Below are positions 37,663 through 47,688 of a stretch of 64,000 nt of DNA, piece by piece. Below the pieces are notes generated by a model that ran no database searches, was not told the origin of the DNA, and saw nothing but the letters and a program-made list of their open reading frames with translations. Origin of the DNA: Bacteroidales bacterium (GTDB lineage: Bacteria; Bacteroidota; Bacteroidia; Bacteroidales; Tenuifilaceae); the NCBI GenBank assembly GCA_013141385.1, contig JABFRB010000019.1, positions 62,001-126,000 on the forward strand, given 5' to 3'. A program made the position numbers and the translations under genes. How positions within the stretch are numbered: position 1 is the first letter of the stretch; each line of letters begins with the position of its first letter.

Positions 37663-38460
37663 ATGGAAAACCTTGACTTTGGAGTGATACTTGCCGCTGG
37701 TAGTGGAAGTAGATTGTACCCCTTAACTAAGTTTTTCCCAAAAATAACTCTGCCAATCTTTGATAAGCCACTTATCGTGCATCATTTTGAGATTTTGCAT
37801 TCAATTGGCATTAAGAAGGTTTATATAGTCGTTTCTGGTAATAATCATGGTATGATTACCGAAGTTTTGAAAAAAACTAATCACGCCGATATTGATTATG
37901 ATTTTATAAACCAAGATTATTTAGGAGGAACAGGCCATGCGCTTTGGTTATTAAAAAACCAATTAGAGAACTCAAGATTTATCCTATTGCTAGGGGATGA
38001 ATATTATAATGATATTACTTCGTTTAAAAAAATTAGGGAATGTGAAGATGAAAACATTCTGGGAATAGTCGAATATGATGACGTTGAAACTATTATGTCT
38101 GGCTGTAACGTAATAATTAACAACAACTACATTACTAGGTTAAAGGAAAAACCAAAGGAAAATGAAATTGAGGGTAAATGGTGTTGGGATGGTTCTGTGG
38201 TGTTAAACCCTATAATCTTTGAAGTCCTTGATGAAATGATCAAATCTAATCATAAGGAAAAAGGTGAATTATGTATCGTAAAAGCAATGCAAATAATGCT
38301 TGATAGGAATATCCCTATTTCAACAATAAAGAAGACATGCGCCAATATCAATATTACCAGCGATATTGATTTGTTAAAGGCGAATTTCATTGAATGTACC
38401 AAAAAGTATGACAGTACTCATATATTGGATATTTTAAAAAAGACCATTAAGACTCATTAG
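37663..38460 (+). CDS. NDP-sugar nucleotidyltransferase
   Basis: This 265-residue protein has the nucleotidyltransferase start GVILAAGSGSRLYPLTKFFPKITLPIFDKPLI, with the GxGxRL loop and the K of PK. FILLLGDEYYNDI (metal-binding Asp) and GTGHALWLL follow, and WCWDGSVVLNP lies near residue 180. It would activate a sugar 1-phosphate as an NDP-sugar. Length and motifs resemble glucose-1-phosphate thymidylyl- or uridylyltransferases, but specificity cannot be read. It lies between two glycosyltransferase-like genes and an ABC exporter, suggesting glycosylation of the cluster product. Confidence 0.85.
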   Translation: MENLDFGVILAAGSGSRLYPLTKFFPKITLPIFDKPLIVHHFEILHSIGIKKVYIVVSGNNHGMITEVLKKTNHADIDYDFINQDYLGGTGHALWLLKNQLENSRFILLLGDEYYNDITSFKKIRECEDENILGIVEYDDVETIMSGCNVIINNNYITRLKEKPKENEIEGKWCWDGSVVLNPIIFEVLDEMIKSNHKEKGELCIVKAMQIMLDRNIPISTIKKTCANINITSDIDLLKANFIECTKKYDSTHILDILKKTIKTH

Positions 38461-38471
38461 TAATCATAAAT

Positions 38472-40217
38472 ATGATCTTTAATAACATCAAAATTAAATT
38501 ATTCTTAAAGTTTTATACCTTTTTAAAACCGTATAAGGCAGCACTTATATTTATATTGTTATTATCCTTAATAACAATTGCTATCAATATTTTAAATCCA
38601 TATTTATTAAAAATACTTGTGGATGATGCGTTGATGCAAAAGAATAAACAACTATTAGTTAAACTCTTGATCCTGATGGTTGCCTTAGGCTTTTTTTCTA
38701 CAGGAATTGAATTTCTTAGCACTTATTTTAACGGACTCATAACCGGAAAAATAATGATCAATATAAGGAAATCCATATTTACACATATTATTTATTTACC
38801 ACAGAGTTTTTTCTTGAAAAATAAAATTGGTGATATTGTTCAAAGAGCAAATAATGAGGTTGATAATTTACGCGACTTTATCACTAACAGCTTATTAAGG
38901 GTGATAAAGGATTTTATCATGATTATTGGTTATACGAGTGCCTTATGCTGGTTAAATGCACGATTATTTCTGCTTATAAGTATAACGCTTCCATTAACCA
39001 TTGTTACTTTACGTTACTTTCAACCTCGAATTAAAAAGACACTTGAACAAATTAGGAGAAAAGATTCAGAAATACTTGGCTTTTTTATAGAAAGGTTTAA
39101 TAGCATTAAATTGATTCAGGCATTTAATATTTATGAGGAGGAAAATAATAAACTTCAATCACAACTAACTTCCAGATTTGATCTTGGAATGAGGAGGATT
39201 AAACTAATAGCTTTTAATTCTGCCATCATGGGATTAGTATTTTCTACTGTTGTGATTATTTTATTTTCGTATGGAGGATATTTAATAATAAACAATCTGC
39301 TTACAATTGGTTCACTACTGGCTTTTTTAAGCTATTTACTAAATATTATGTCCCCTGTAAAAGATTTACAAAATCTATACATGGATGTGATCCGAGTTTC
39401 GGTTTCAATGGAAAGGATTAATGAAATACTTGCAACAGAAACAATCCAAAAAAAAACAGATTCAGTCTGTCCTTTTGAATTCAAGGATAAAATCCATTTT
39501 GATCAGGTAAGTTTCAACTATAATGAATCAAATATTATCAAGAATTTAAATGTTTCATTTATAAAAGGGAAAACTTATGCAATTGTTGGTAATAATGGTA
39601 GCGGTAAATCAACTTTAGTTAATTTGCTGTTGCGATTTTTTGACCCCTTAGAAGGTAGTATTTACATTGACACGGTACCCATACAAAAGTTTGACATCTT
39701 TCAGCTCAGAGAAAAAATCTGCTATATTTCTCAGGAAAACTATCTCTTTAATGATTCAATCTTTGAAAATATTAGAGTTGGAAAAATAAATTGTTCCGAG
39801 GAAGAACTTATAGAGGCCACAAAAAAAGTAAATATATACAGTCTTATTACTTCATTGGATGAAGAGTTTAAATCACGTGTTGGCGATCAAGGAACAAAAT
39901 TGTCAGGCGGTGAAAAACAAAGAATTGCACTAGCCCGAGCGTTCATTAAAAATGCTGATATAATTATTCTTGACGAAGCTTTTGCATCACTTGACTCGGA
40001 AAGTGAAAAAGAAATACTTGTCACTTTAAAGGAGAAGAAAAAAGATGTTACTATCATAATTATTAGTCATAGGGCTAGTACAATTAAAGAAGTTGATGAG
40101 GTTGTTTATATAAACAACGGAACTGTTGTTGAGCAAGGAAAACACGAAGAATTAATGTTAAAAAAAGGATATTACTGGAATTTATTTAAAGAACAAATGG
40201 AAATTTCATTAGTATAA
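38472..40217 (+). CDS. ABC exporter, fused membrane and ATPase domains
   Basis: This 581-residue half-transporter of the type I exporter class has six transmembrane helices in residues about 20-310, then an ATPase with Walker A VGNNGSGKSTLVN. The signature is KLSGGEKQRIALARA, Walker B is IIILDEAFASLD and the H-loop is ISHRAST. No N-terminal C39 peptidase domain is present, so it does not cleave a GG leader. It probably works as a homodimer. With the split ABC-2 system it gives the cluster two separate exporters. Motifs are complete. Confidence 0.88.
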   Translation: MIFNNIKIKLFLKFYTFLKPYKAALIFILLLSLITIAINILNPYLLKILVDDALMQKNKQLLVKLLILMVALGFFSTGIEFLSTYFNGLITGKIMINIRKSIFTHIIYLPQSFFLKNKIGDIVQRANNEVDNLRDFITNSLLRVIKDFIMIIGYTSALCWLNARLFLLISITLPLTIVTLRYFQPRIKKTLEQIRRKDSEILGFFIERFNSIKLIQAFNIYEEENNKLQSQLTSRFDLGMRRIKLIAFNSAIMGLVFSTVVIILFSYGGYLIINNLLTIGSLLAFLSYLLNIMSPVKDLQNLYMDVIRVSVSMERINEILATETIQKKTDSVCPFEFKDKIHFDQVSFNYNESNIIKNLNVSFIKGKTYAIVGNNGSGKSTLVNLLLRFFDPLEGSIYIDTVPIQKFDIFQLREKICYISQENYLFNDSIFENIRVGKINCSEEELIEATKKVNIYSLITSLDEEFKSRVGDQGTKLSGGEKQRIALARAFIKNADIIILDEAFASLDSESEKEILVTLKEKKKDVTIIIISHRASTIKEVDEVVYINNGTVVEQGKHEELMLKKGYYWNLFKEQMEISLV

Positions 40218-40228
40218 AACAATTGTTT

Positions 40229-41878
40229 ATGAATGTTTTAATTTTAGTAGCTCCAGAAGAATCGTCCTTTTATATGGGGAAAAATCTACCTCCATTGGCG
40301 GTTGGAGTTTTGCAAGGTTATTTTCGATCAAAAAACCACAATGTAAAATCCTATGATCTCAGTATTCCTTTCAAGGAAATGAAACATAAAAAATCCTATA
40401 GCTATCGCAAATGGATTGCTCTTTTTAAAAAGGATTCTGTTTTCGAATTAATTAATAACTCTCATTTAGAACCAATTGAAGATTTGGTTGGTGAATTATT
40501 TCAAAACATAGACTTTACTAATATTAATTTTGTTGGGATTTCAACAGGAAGTGGAGTTTCACTTTTCGAACTCCATTTTTCTTTACTTATAGGTAAATAT
40601 ATTCAATGTAAGTATAATCTACCGGTTGTTTTTGGCGGAATAAATATTTCTCATATATTCAGTTTTAAAACTGCTTTTAAGGAATTATGGGAATTGATTT
40701 CAAATAATTTTAAATATATTTTTGTTGGCTCAGGTGAATCTTCATTTGAGAAATTGGTAAGTGCCTATGCTAGTGGTAATGCAGGCGAAATATATTTGAC
40801 ACTCGAAGGTGCTGTATATTATAAAGAAGGCAATGTTTACGCTAATAAGCAGGCTTATCCATCCTTTATTTGTCCAGACTTTGATGGCTTTTCTCTTTCA
40901 TATTATACATCATATTTTAATCCTGAAAACTTAGAAGAAAATATAATTCAATATTTTGGATGGCCATTCCCTTATAACAACTTTGCAAAAGATGTGAATA
41001 AGATTAAATATCAAAAACATGATATGAAAGAAGTGTTTTTACCCTACTATTTTAATCACCATTGTCCATATAATTGTGCATTTTGTAGTCAAAGCGATAA
41101 AAACAAACTCTCCCCTTGTTCCAAAGATTCGGAAACAGTATTAAAAGATATTGAATGCTTAGTTTCAAAATATAAAACAAAATACATTCATTTTGTAAAC
41201 AATACATTTAATTACACCCCTTCGTTTGTTAGGGGATTTTGTGAAGGAATAATAAAAAGAAATATAGAAATCTACTGGAGCGACTGTGCCCGTGTCAATA
41301 ACTTAACAAAAGAACTACTAGAGCTGATGTATAAAGCTGGTTGTCGCAAACTTGTTTTTGGTTTTGAAACTGGAAGTAAAAAACTACAGAAATATATTAA
41401 TAAAAAGTTAGATATTGATCAACTATATAAAGTTCTTACATTATGTCATGAAATAGGTATCATGTGTGATTTGGAGGTTATTATTGGATTCCCTTATGAA
41501 ACAGAGGATGACTTTATGGATACATATAATTTTCTTGATCAAAACAGAGAATATATAAATTATTTTTATTTAAATAGATATTTTGTTGTACCCGAATCAT
41601 TAATGGGTACTTATCCAGAAAACTACAATATCGAGTTGTTTGAAGTTCAGGACTATAATATAATATTGAATAAAAACAAAAACTTATTTTTGAGAAGGTA
41701 TAACTATAGTACTGGGGATGATATAGAATTGTCGAATCTTCATATTTATTCATTTAATGAAATTAATGGCCGTACTTGGAATGAGATTAATTCTGATATC
41801 AATGCAAGATTTGAAAAAATATACTCTTTACAACAATCATTTAAATCCTTTATTGATTCATCTAAATATATATCCTAA
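40229..41878 (+). CDS. B12-binding-type radical SAM enzyme A
   Basis: From ATG at 40229 the product has 549 residues. The N-terminal part has the order of a cobalamin-binding domain (MNVLILVAPEES, NLPPLAVGVLQGYFRSKNHNVKSYDL, then VVFGGINISHIF and FVGSGESSFEKL). The DxHxxG lower-ligand motif is absent, as in many radical SAM methylases. The SAM cluster C279-x3-C283-x2-C286 reads HHCPYNCAFCSQ. The barrel ends with KLVFGFETGSKKLQKYINK and LEVIIGFPYETEDDF. Methylation at an unactivated carbon or a ring rearrangement is possible. A paralogue follows. Confidence 0.82.
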   Translation: MNVLILVAPEESSFYMGKNLPPLAVGVLQGYFRSKNHNVKSYDLSIPFKEMKHKKSYSYRKWIALFKKDSVFELINNSHLEPIEDLVGELFQNIDFTNINFVGISTGSGVSLFELHFSLLIGKYIQCKYNLPVVFGGINISHIFSFKTAFKELWELISNNFKYIFVGSGESSFEKLVSAYASGNAGEIYLTLEGAVYYKEGNVYANKQAYPSFICPDFDGFSLSYYTSYFNPENLEENIIQYFGWPFPYNNFAKDVNKIKYQKHDMKEVFLPYYFNHHCPYNCAFCSQSDKNKLSPCSKDSETVLKDIECLVSKYKTKYIHFVNNTFNYTPSFVRGFCEGIIKRNIEIYWSDCARVNNLTKELLELMYKAGCRKLVFGFETGSKKLQKYINKKLDIDQLYKVLTLCHEIGIMCDLEVIIGFPYETEDDFMDTYNFLDQNREYINYFYLNRYFVVPESLMGTYPENYNIELFEVQDYNIILNKNKNLFLRRYNYSTGDDIELSNLHIYSFNEINGRTWNEINSDINARFEKIYSLQQSFKSFIDSSKYIS

Positions 41879-41952
41879 GTTACCTAAATTAATTTTATTG
41901 AAGCAGAAATTATTTCGATTCAAATAAATTTTTGAATAATTGATCAGTTGAG

Positions 41953-43611
41953 ATGGTTAAAAATATTTTAATAATCTTGGTTCCGGAAGAACTTGGGTTA
42001 TTTTATGGAAAAAATATCCCTCCTATGGAACTTGGGATTTTGAAATCATATCTAGAAAATAACAATAATAACAATGTAAGTATTTTAGATTTGTATTGCG
42101 ATTTTGATGTTAATAATATAAAACTCGAAAAAGGTAATTTTTTTCTTGACCTACTTAACAAGGAGTTTGTTATTGACCAATTGAATGCAAATAGTCTGAA
42201 TGAAGAACTTGAAAATAATTTTGAGCCATTTTTAAATAAAACTGATATTCACAAAATTGATGCAATTGGAATATCAATAGGTTCCGGTATTTCTTTTTTT
42301 GAAATCCACTTCGCCTTCTTATTGGCTAAATATATACAATTAAAATACGACAAGCCCATTATTTTTGGAGGAATTAATCTTAAATATATTTACATGTTTA
42401 ATGATTTATTTTCAGAATTATGGAAATCGTTACGTAAAAATTTTACTTTTTTTATTAAGGGACCGGGAGAAGTATCTTTAGCAAAATTGTTAAATGCATT
42501 AGGTGATGAAGATATGTATGAAGTTTATAAAAATCTTGAAGGTGCTATTTATTGGGAGGATGATAAGTTAATTGCCAATTCTGAAGCCAAACCAACATTC
42601 ACACTCCCAGATTTCACTGGTTTAAATTTAATTTCATACACAACCACAATAGATACATTAAATCATCAAAATAATATTAAAAATTATTTTTGGTACCCTT
42701 CCCCTTTTGGAATTAAGGCATCTAATCGGTTAAAGGCTACATCACAAAACAAGGAGGATATCTTATTCTTACCTTACGTGTTTAACTTTTATTGCCCTTA
42801 TAATTGCGCATTTTGTGAGCAAAGCGAAGAAATAAAAAGCAAGCCTTACTCCAAACCGGCACAACAAGTTATTTTGGATATTAAACATTTAATGAATACT
42901 TACAATTCACAATACTTTTATTTTTTTAATAACACTTTTAATTATAGTAAACAGTTTGTAATTGAATTTTGTAATTCTGTAATAGAGCAAAAATTAGAAT
43001 TTTATTGGAGCGATTGTGCTCGTGTTAATGGTTTAAGCAAAGAATTACTTGAATTAATGTATAGGGCTGGTTGCAGAAAACTAATTTTTGGGTTTGAAAC
43101 AGGCAGTTTTAAACTTTTAAAATATATAAACAAACAAATAAATATAGACGATTTAGTATGCGTGCTTAATTGGTGTAAAGAAATAGGTATTGCAGCAGAT
43201 CTTGAGGTTATTGTTGGTTTTCCTTATGAGTTTGAAGATGAGTTTTATGATACATATAATTTTCTGGAAAAAAACAAAAATATTATAAATATTTTTCATT
43301 TGAATAGATATTTTGTAGTTCCGAATACCTTAATGTGGGTTTATCCTCAAAAATATAAAATTGATCTAAAGATTGTTACAAGTTATGATGAAATACTGGA
43401 TAGAAATAGGCAGGTTATCCTAAATAATCTTAACCACAATTGGGTAAATGATGATGGTCAAAACAATTTTCATATTTATTCATTTGACGAAACGCAAGGA
43501 AGGAACTATGAAGATATTTCAATACAAACAAGAAAAAAATATCAAAAACTTAAAAACCTTCAAATTAGCTTTCCGCTATTTAAAGAAGCTGTTTCAAATT
43601 ATTCACTATGA
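41953..43611 (+). CDS. B12-binding-type radical SAM enzyme B
   Basis: This 552-residue protein is a close paralogue of the previous one, sharing the start layout (ILIILVPEELGLFYGKNIPPMELGILK), FGGINLKYIY and KGPGEVSLAKLL. C281-x3-C285-x2-C288 reads FYCPYNCAFCEQ. The segments YWSDCARVNxLxKELLELMYxAGCRKL and FNNTFNYS/T are almost identical in both, marking a probable substrate site. Its end overlaps the next glycosyltransferase start by 4 bp. Confidence 0.82.
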   Translation: MVKNILIILVPEELGLFYGKNIPPMELGILKSYLENNNNNNVSILDLYCDFDVNNIKLEKGNFFLDLLNKEFVIDQLNANSLNEELENNFEPFLNKTDIHKIDAIGISIGSGISFFEIHFAFLLAKYIQLKYDKPIIFGGINLKYIYMFNDLFSELWKSLRKNFTFFIKGPGEVSLAKLLNALGDEDMYEVYKNLEGAIYWEDDKLIANSEAKPTFTLPDFTGLNLISYTTTIDTLNHQNNIKNYFWYPSPFGIKASNRLKATSQNKEDILFLPYVFNFYCPYNCAFCEQSEEIKSKPYSKPAQQVILDIKHLMNTYNSQYFYFFNNTFNYSKQFVIEFCNSVIEQKLEFYWSDCARVNGLSKELLELMYRAGCRKLIFGFETGSFKLLKYINKQINIDDLVCVLNWCKEIGIAADLEVIVGFPYEFEDEFYDTYNFLEKNKNIINIFHLNRYFVVPNTLMWVYPQKYKIDLKIVTSYDEILDRNRQVILNNLNHNWVNDDGQNNFHIYSFDETQGRNYEDISIQTRKKYQKLKNLQISFPLFKEAVSNYSL

Positions 43612-44822
43612 AGTTGAGAATTCTATTTGCTCCATTGAGTATCTATTTTTCACATATCTCCCGATGTTTGTGTATTGCAGAAGCTTTAAGATCTAAACAT
43701 GATGTTCATTTTATTGCATGTAATAGATATTTAAGCATCATACAAAAAGAAGGTTATAATGTATTGCCAGTAATCTCAAGTGATTTTGACAAACAGACTA
43801 TTTTTGGAGCTCCCGAAGACTATCAAATGAAATTTAATAGTCATTTAAGTAGGGTTAGATATAATTTTAAAGAAATGATTAAAGATGATTTTGATGCAAT
43901 AAAAAAAATAAAACCTGATATTGTTGTTTATGATGGTAGAGCAACAACCCATCTTGTTGCTGAGTATTTAAAAATTCCCTCTATCGAAATACGAAACCAT
44001 ATGGGAATAAGGACAAAAAATGAAATAGAAACACTACAAAATAAGGGAAATATTGAGGTTAACATAAAGGATCTTGAAGATTCATATAAAGAGATAATGT
44101 CGGCATTAAAAACTCTACCAAACATAAATCTACTAAATTTTTTAAGTAACTATAAATTTTCACCTGTGATAATACCAGGAATTCAGGAGTTTGAATTAGA
44201 AAATAGTACAAATTGTTTCTCTGACAGATTACATTCTTTTGTTGGCCCTTTAATATGGAATGGATGGGAAAAGTGGGAATCTGTGCAACATGTTCAAAAT
44301 GGGAGAAAAGTTGTACTAGTGACTTTAGGCAGTACATTTCCTTTCAAACATTTAATCGATGTGTTGCTTAATGTATTAAATAACAAGTTGTATTATATAT
44401 TTAACATCGGCGATAATTTCTCATTAGAAATCAATAAAGAAAAATATCCTAATTGTGAATTCCACAAATATTTGAATTTAGAAGAAACGTTAAAATATGT
44501 TGATTTTGTTGTACACCACGGAGGGCATGGAACAACGATGCAAGTTTTAAAAGCAGGAAAACCAAGTGTTATAATTCCTTTCAACGGGGATCATATGGAA
44601 ATTTCAAGTCAAATTGAAAAACTAAAATTAGGTGTTCGTATTAAAAAGTATCCGGATGAGATTACTGAGTTTGATATAAAAAAAGCCTTTGATGAAATAT
44701 CAAAAGATATTTATAAATTCAATGTAAAGAAAATAGCGGATAAAATAGAAATGGAATCAAATCCAGCTACTAAAGCGGTCGAATTTATTGAACAATGTTA
44801 TTCTTATAAGACAATAGGATAA
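43608..44822 (+). CDS. UDP-glycosyltransferase, MGT-like (GT1)
   Basis: This 404-residue GT-B enzyme starts KLRILFAPLSIYFSHISRCLCIAEALRSKHDVHFIAC and has the nucleotide-sugar-binding block VDFVVHHGGHGTTMQVLKAGKPSVIIPFNGDHMEIS near residue 300. That block is the GT1/macrolide glycosyltransferase signature; VLVTLGSTFPFKHLIDVL precedes it. Such enzymes decorate natural products with a sugar from a UDP- or TDP-donor. It fits the nucleotidyltransferase at 37663. The start overlaps the upstream radical SAM gene in ATGA. Confidence 0.85.
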   Translation: MKLRILFAPLSIYFSHISRCLCIAEALRSKHDVHFIACNRYLSIIQKEGYNVLPVISSDFDKQTIFGAPEDYQMKFNSHLSRVRYNFKEMIKDDFDAIKKIKPDIVVYDGRATTHLVAEYLKIPSIEIRNHMGIRTKNEIETLQNKGNIEVNIKDLEDSYKEIMSALKTLPNINLLNFLSNYKFSPVIIPGIQEFELENSTNCFSDRLHSFVGPLIWNGWEKWESVQHVQNGRKVVLVTLGSTFPFKHLIDVLLNVLNNKLYYIFNIGDNFSLEINKEKYPNCEFHKYLNLEETLKYVDFVVHHGGHGTTMQVLKAGKPSVIIPFNGDHMEISSQIEKLKLGVRIKKYPDEITEFDIKKAFDEISKDIYKFNVKKIADKIEMESNPATKAVEFIEQCYSYKTIG

Positions 44823-44856
44823 ATATCGTTTAAATATAACGTTTAAAAAAATCAAT

Positions 44857-45621
44857 ATGAAAACATTTAGTAAAATATCTTTAATTTTCATTGTCCTTTT
44901 TTCTCTTTCATGCAATTCAGGAAAAGTTGATGAAAATGAAGTTCTCAATAAAATTATGAATCTGTGTGGAGAAAAAGAAACGGTACAAAAAATTAAGGAT
45001 CAAAAGCAAGTTTGGTCTATTCATGATAGCAAAGGGAATAATTTAAAATGTTTCTATTTTTATAAACGTCCAAATAAATTTAAAATGCAAATTATTACGA
45101 TGGATGGAAATCCTCTTCTCCTTACTATTTATGATGGAAACAAAGGAATTAACAAAATTTTTGGTGAAACCCATATTATGACTCAAACGGAATTAAATGA
45201 GTATAGAATTACAATTTTAACATGGCTAGATAAATTCTCTGTTTATCAAAAAAAAGATTTTAATTTCATAAAGAATATTAAGGATGATGATAAAGAATAT
45301 TTGGTTTTTGATGTTACAGATGAGTTTAAGCAGAAACATCGAATTTATGTAAATTCCGAAACAAAAACCATAGATATTATTGAAGAAAGCCATATCGATA
45401 TTATATCTAAGCAGCCTTCGGCTCGTAAAATAGTAACAAAATCATATACCAAAATAGAAAATGTAACTTATCCGCAAGAAGTAGTTGTTCAAGATGTAAA
45501 TGAGAGCAATCAAGTGGCAAACAATGCCAGATTTCTGAAACTTGAATCTGTTTTTAATAACATAAATATTGAAGATAGTGAATTTGATATAGATGCGATT
45601 ATCAAGGAAGATACTAAGTAG
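44857..45621 (+). CDS. Lipoprotein, LolA-like/outer-membrane-sorting style
   Basis: This 254-residue protein has a lipoprotein signal (MKTFSKISLIFIVLFSLSC, lipobox LSLSC with Cys19). The rest is beta-rich, with KQVWSIHDSKGNNLKCFYFYKRPNKFKMQI and KEYLVFDVTDEFKQKHRIYVNSETKTIDIIEES. That pattern of measuring-type strands resembles LolA/LolB-fold lipoprotein-sorting proteins, which bind hydrophobic chains. In a cluster with acyl-carrier genes it could handle a lipidated product in the envelope; this is inferred. Confidence 0.65.
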   Translation: MKTFSKISLIFIVLFSLSCNSGKVDENEVLNKIMNLCGEKETVQKIKDQKQVWSIHDSKGNNLKCFYFYKRPNKFKMQIITMDGNPLLLTIYDGNKGINKIFGETHIMTQTELNEYRITILTWLDKFSVYQKKDFNFIKNIKDDDKEYLVFDVTDEFKQKHRIYVNSETKTIDIIEESHIDIISKQPSARKIVTKSYTKIENVTYPQEVVVQDVNESNQVANNARFLKLESVFNNINIEDSEFDIDAIIKEDTK

Positions 45622-45711
45622 TTTATTGTTAGTTGATTATGTTTTTCATTTATAGGTGGATTAATAAATATCACCAACCTATTATTTACCAATCAATTAT
45701 TTTAATTCCAT

Positions 45712-46872
45712 ATGTTTAAAAAATCAAGCCTAGATCCAGAAAAGACTGATATATTACTTCAAAATATAAAGCCTGATTTACGTCTTTTATTGTTGTTCAC
45801 AAATCAGAAATGTAATGCAAGATGCAATTTCTGCCATATTTGGGGAGAAAAAGGGTGGGCTCTGAACAACTCAGGAGAACAGTCTTTAGAAGAGATTGAA
45901 CTTAGTGTTATCACTAAATTTGTCAACGATGCAATAAAAATTAACAAAAAACAATTTTGGGTAATGCTAACCGGTGGGGAACCAACTCTATACAAAAATT
46001 TCGAGCCCCTTGTTCAATTTTTAAAAAATAATAATCTTCCTATAATTTTGCTAACGAATGGTTCTCGATTGGTTAAGCAATCCAAATTCATTGTTGAAAA
46101 TCAAATTAATGTTATTTCGATTTCATTAGACGGACCTCCTTTAATTCACGATTCTATTCGGAGTATTAATGGGTTATACAATAGTGTTTGTGATGGAATT
46201 GAAATAATTATTAAAGAAAAAAAGAGAAGAAGAAGTCATTATCCAATGCTTTTTCTTAATTGCGTAATTTCTGATTATAACAGTGCTTATATGAAAGAAT
46301 TTATTAGTCAATTGAAAATACAATTTGCAGAAAGAGGTATTAAACTAGGTTTTAACCTCGAATCTATGAAAGAATTCAATGAAGTAGTGATGCGATTTGA
46401 GCCAATGCTACACACAACAGAAGAGCAGGTTGTCAAGTATAAAGAAGAGATGAAAAAATATTTTAATACCGAATTATCGTCAACACCATTTAGTTTTGTT
46501 CATGATAATAGCGGCATTGAAATAAAATCTGTTAAAAATTTCTTAGAATCTTTATGGGGTGAAGATGGGGCTAATTTCAACGAATTTGTTGAAGTCGATG
46601 AGTATTTTCAAAATATCCATAACACTTTTGGACACAAGAGATGTTTTGCGCCATGGCATGGCATGATTGTTAGGCCTAATGGAGATGTTTATTTTTGTCC
46701 CGACTTTAAGGAATATAAAATTGGAAACATTACTCAATCAAATTTTGATGAAATTTGGAATGGTGACAAAGCAAATAAATTTCGAGAAGTGCTAAAAACT
46801 CGATTACTATCATTGTGCAATAGATGTGGCGGGCTATATACTGATTATAATTCATTAGATTTAAATTGTTAA
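45712..46872 (+). CDS. Radical SAM/SPASM enzyme
   Basis: This 386-residue enzyme has C34-x3-C38-x2-C41 (NQKCNARCNFCHIW) and MLTGGEPTLY near residue 86. A compact SPASM end carries KRCFAPWHGMIVRPNGDVYFCPDFKEYKIGNI then SLCNRCGGLY. The CHIW variant is seen in many SPASM family members. It is the last of eight radical SAM genes in the island and is preceded by the lipoprotein gene with a 90-bp gap. The substrate is unknown. Confidence 0.82.
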   Translation: MFKKSSLDPEKTDILLQNIKPDLRLLLLFTNQKCNARCNFCHIWGEKGWALNNSGEQSLEEIELSVITKFVNDAIKINKKQFWVMLTGGEPTLYKNFEPLVQFLKNNNLPIILLTNGSRLVKQSKFIVENQINVISISLDGPPLIHDSIRSINGLYNSVCDGIEIIIKEKKRRRSHYPMLFLNCVISDYNSAYMKEFISQLKIQFAERGIKLGFNLESMKEFNEVVMRFEPMLHTTEEQVVKYKEEMKKYFNTELSSTPFSFVHDNSGIEIKSVKNFLESLWGEDGANFNEFVEVDEYFQNIHNTFGHKRCFAPWHGMIVRPNGDVYFCPDFKEYKIGNITQSNFDEIWNGDKANKFREVLKTRLLSLCNRCGGLYTDYNSLDLNC

Positions 46873-47432
46873 ATCTAATAAAATTCATATACGCTTTTAA
46901 ATTATCAGAACTAATTTAACACATGCATATGTTTAACAAAAATTATAATTATTAATTAACGTGAGTTCGATATAAGAAATGTGATAATATATTAACTTTC
47001 ATAGACATATAATTATTTAGTACCATGATGGAAGGTTGGAATAATGGAACTGGAGCGAAGCGGAACTCGACGAAGTCAAAACAAGAGGTTAGATTTTTGC
47101 TTGTATTTTCCACTATTCCATTGATTCAAATAAAACAAATCGATTGATATATAGGTTTATACATTGTTTTTTACATCGAACTGACGTTAATTACATTAAC
47201 TTTTGTTTATCACACAATGATAGGCTCAAATATGCAGAAGAAATAAAAATTGCGTTAAAAGAAAGTTATACAATTCTATCTATAGTGGAAAATAAAGGAG
47301 TCATGTAGAATTTCTTGGCATAAAACAATGCCTTGTTTAAGTTGCAATTCGATTTTAATATTTTCTATTTTTTTTGATGTATGGAAATTATCAGGAACAA
47401 AAGCGGGCATAAAATTTAATTTGCGGATTACA
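46873..47432. other. Intergenic region with an inverted repeat
   Basis: No gene is seen in these 560 bases. TGGAATAATGGAA at 47037-47049 pairs with TTCCACTATTCCA at 47108-47120 (one mismatch) around a GAGCGAAGCGGAACTCGACGAAG core. This resembles the dispersed repeat at 10721-10820. The break may separate two transcription units: peptide modification before, acyl/amide module after. Confidence 0.6.
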
Positions 47433-47681
47433 ATGGACAATGAGTTACAATTAAAAGTAAAAGAATTTATTTTGGATAAAACTTTTGCTGACAAATCAAA
47501 AATAAATAACGAAACTTTAATTTTTAGAGAAGGGTATCTCGATTCGATGGGTTTTACTTTCTTAATTTCTTTTTTGGAAAAAGAATTCGCTATTTCATTA
47601 CAAGATCGTGACTTAATTGAGGAAAATTTTGAATCCATTAATGCAATAACAAGTTTTGTTTTAAAAAAGAAACTTTCTTAA
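47433..47681 (+). CDS. Acyl carrier protein
   Basis: From ATG at 47433 the product is 82 residues; an upstream in-frame ATG at 47328 would add a poorly fitting segment. It has the carrier motif GYLDSMGFTFLISFLEKEF with the phosphopantetheine attachment Ser38 in DSM, and an acidic helix III (QDRDLIEENFESINAI). It precedes the asparagine synthetase by 7 bp. Together with the acyl-AMP ligase at 50682 it can form a ligase/carrier pair that loads an acid or amino acid as a thioester. Confidence 0.8.
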   Translation: MDNELQLKVKEFILDKTFADKSKINNETLIFREGYLDSMGFTFLISFLEKEFAISLQDRDLIEENFESINAITSFVLKKKLS

Positions 47682-47688
47682 AAATAAT

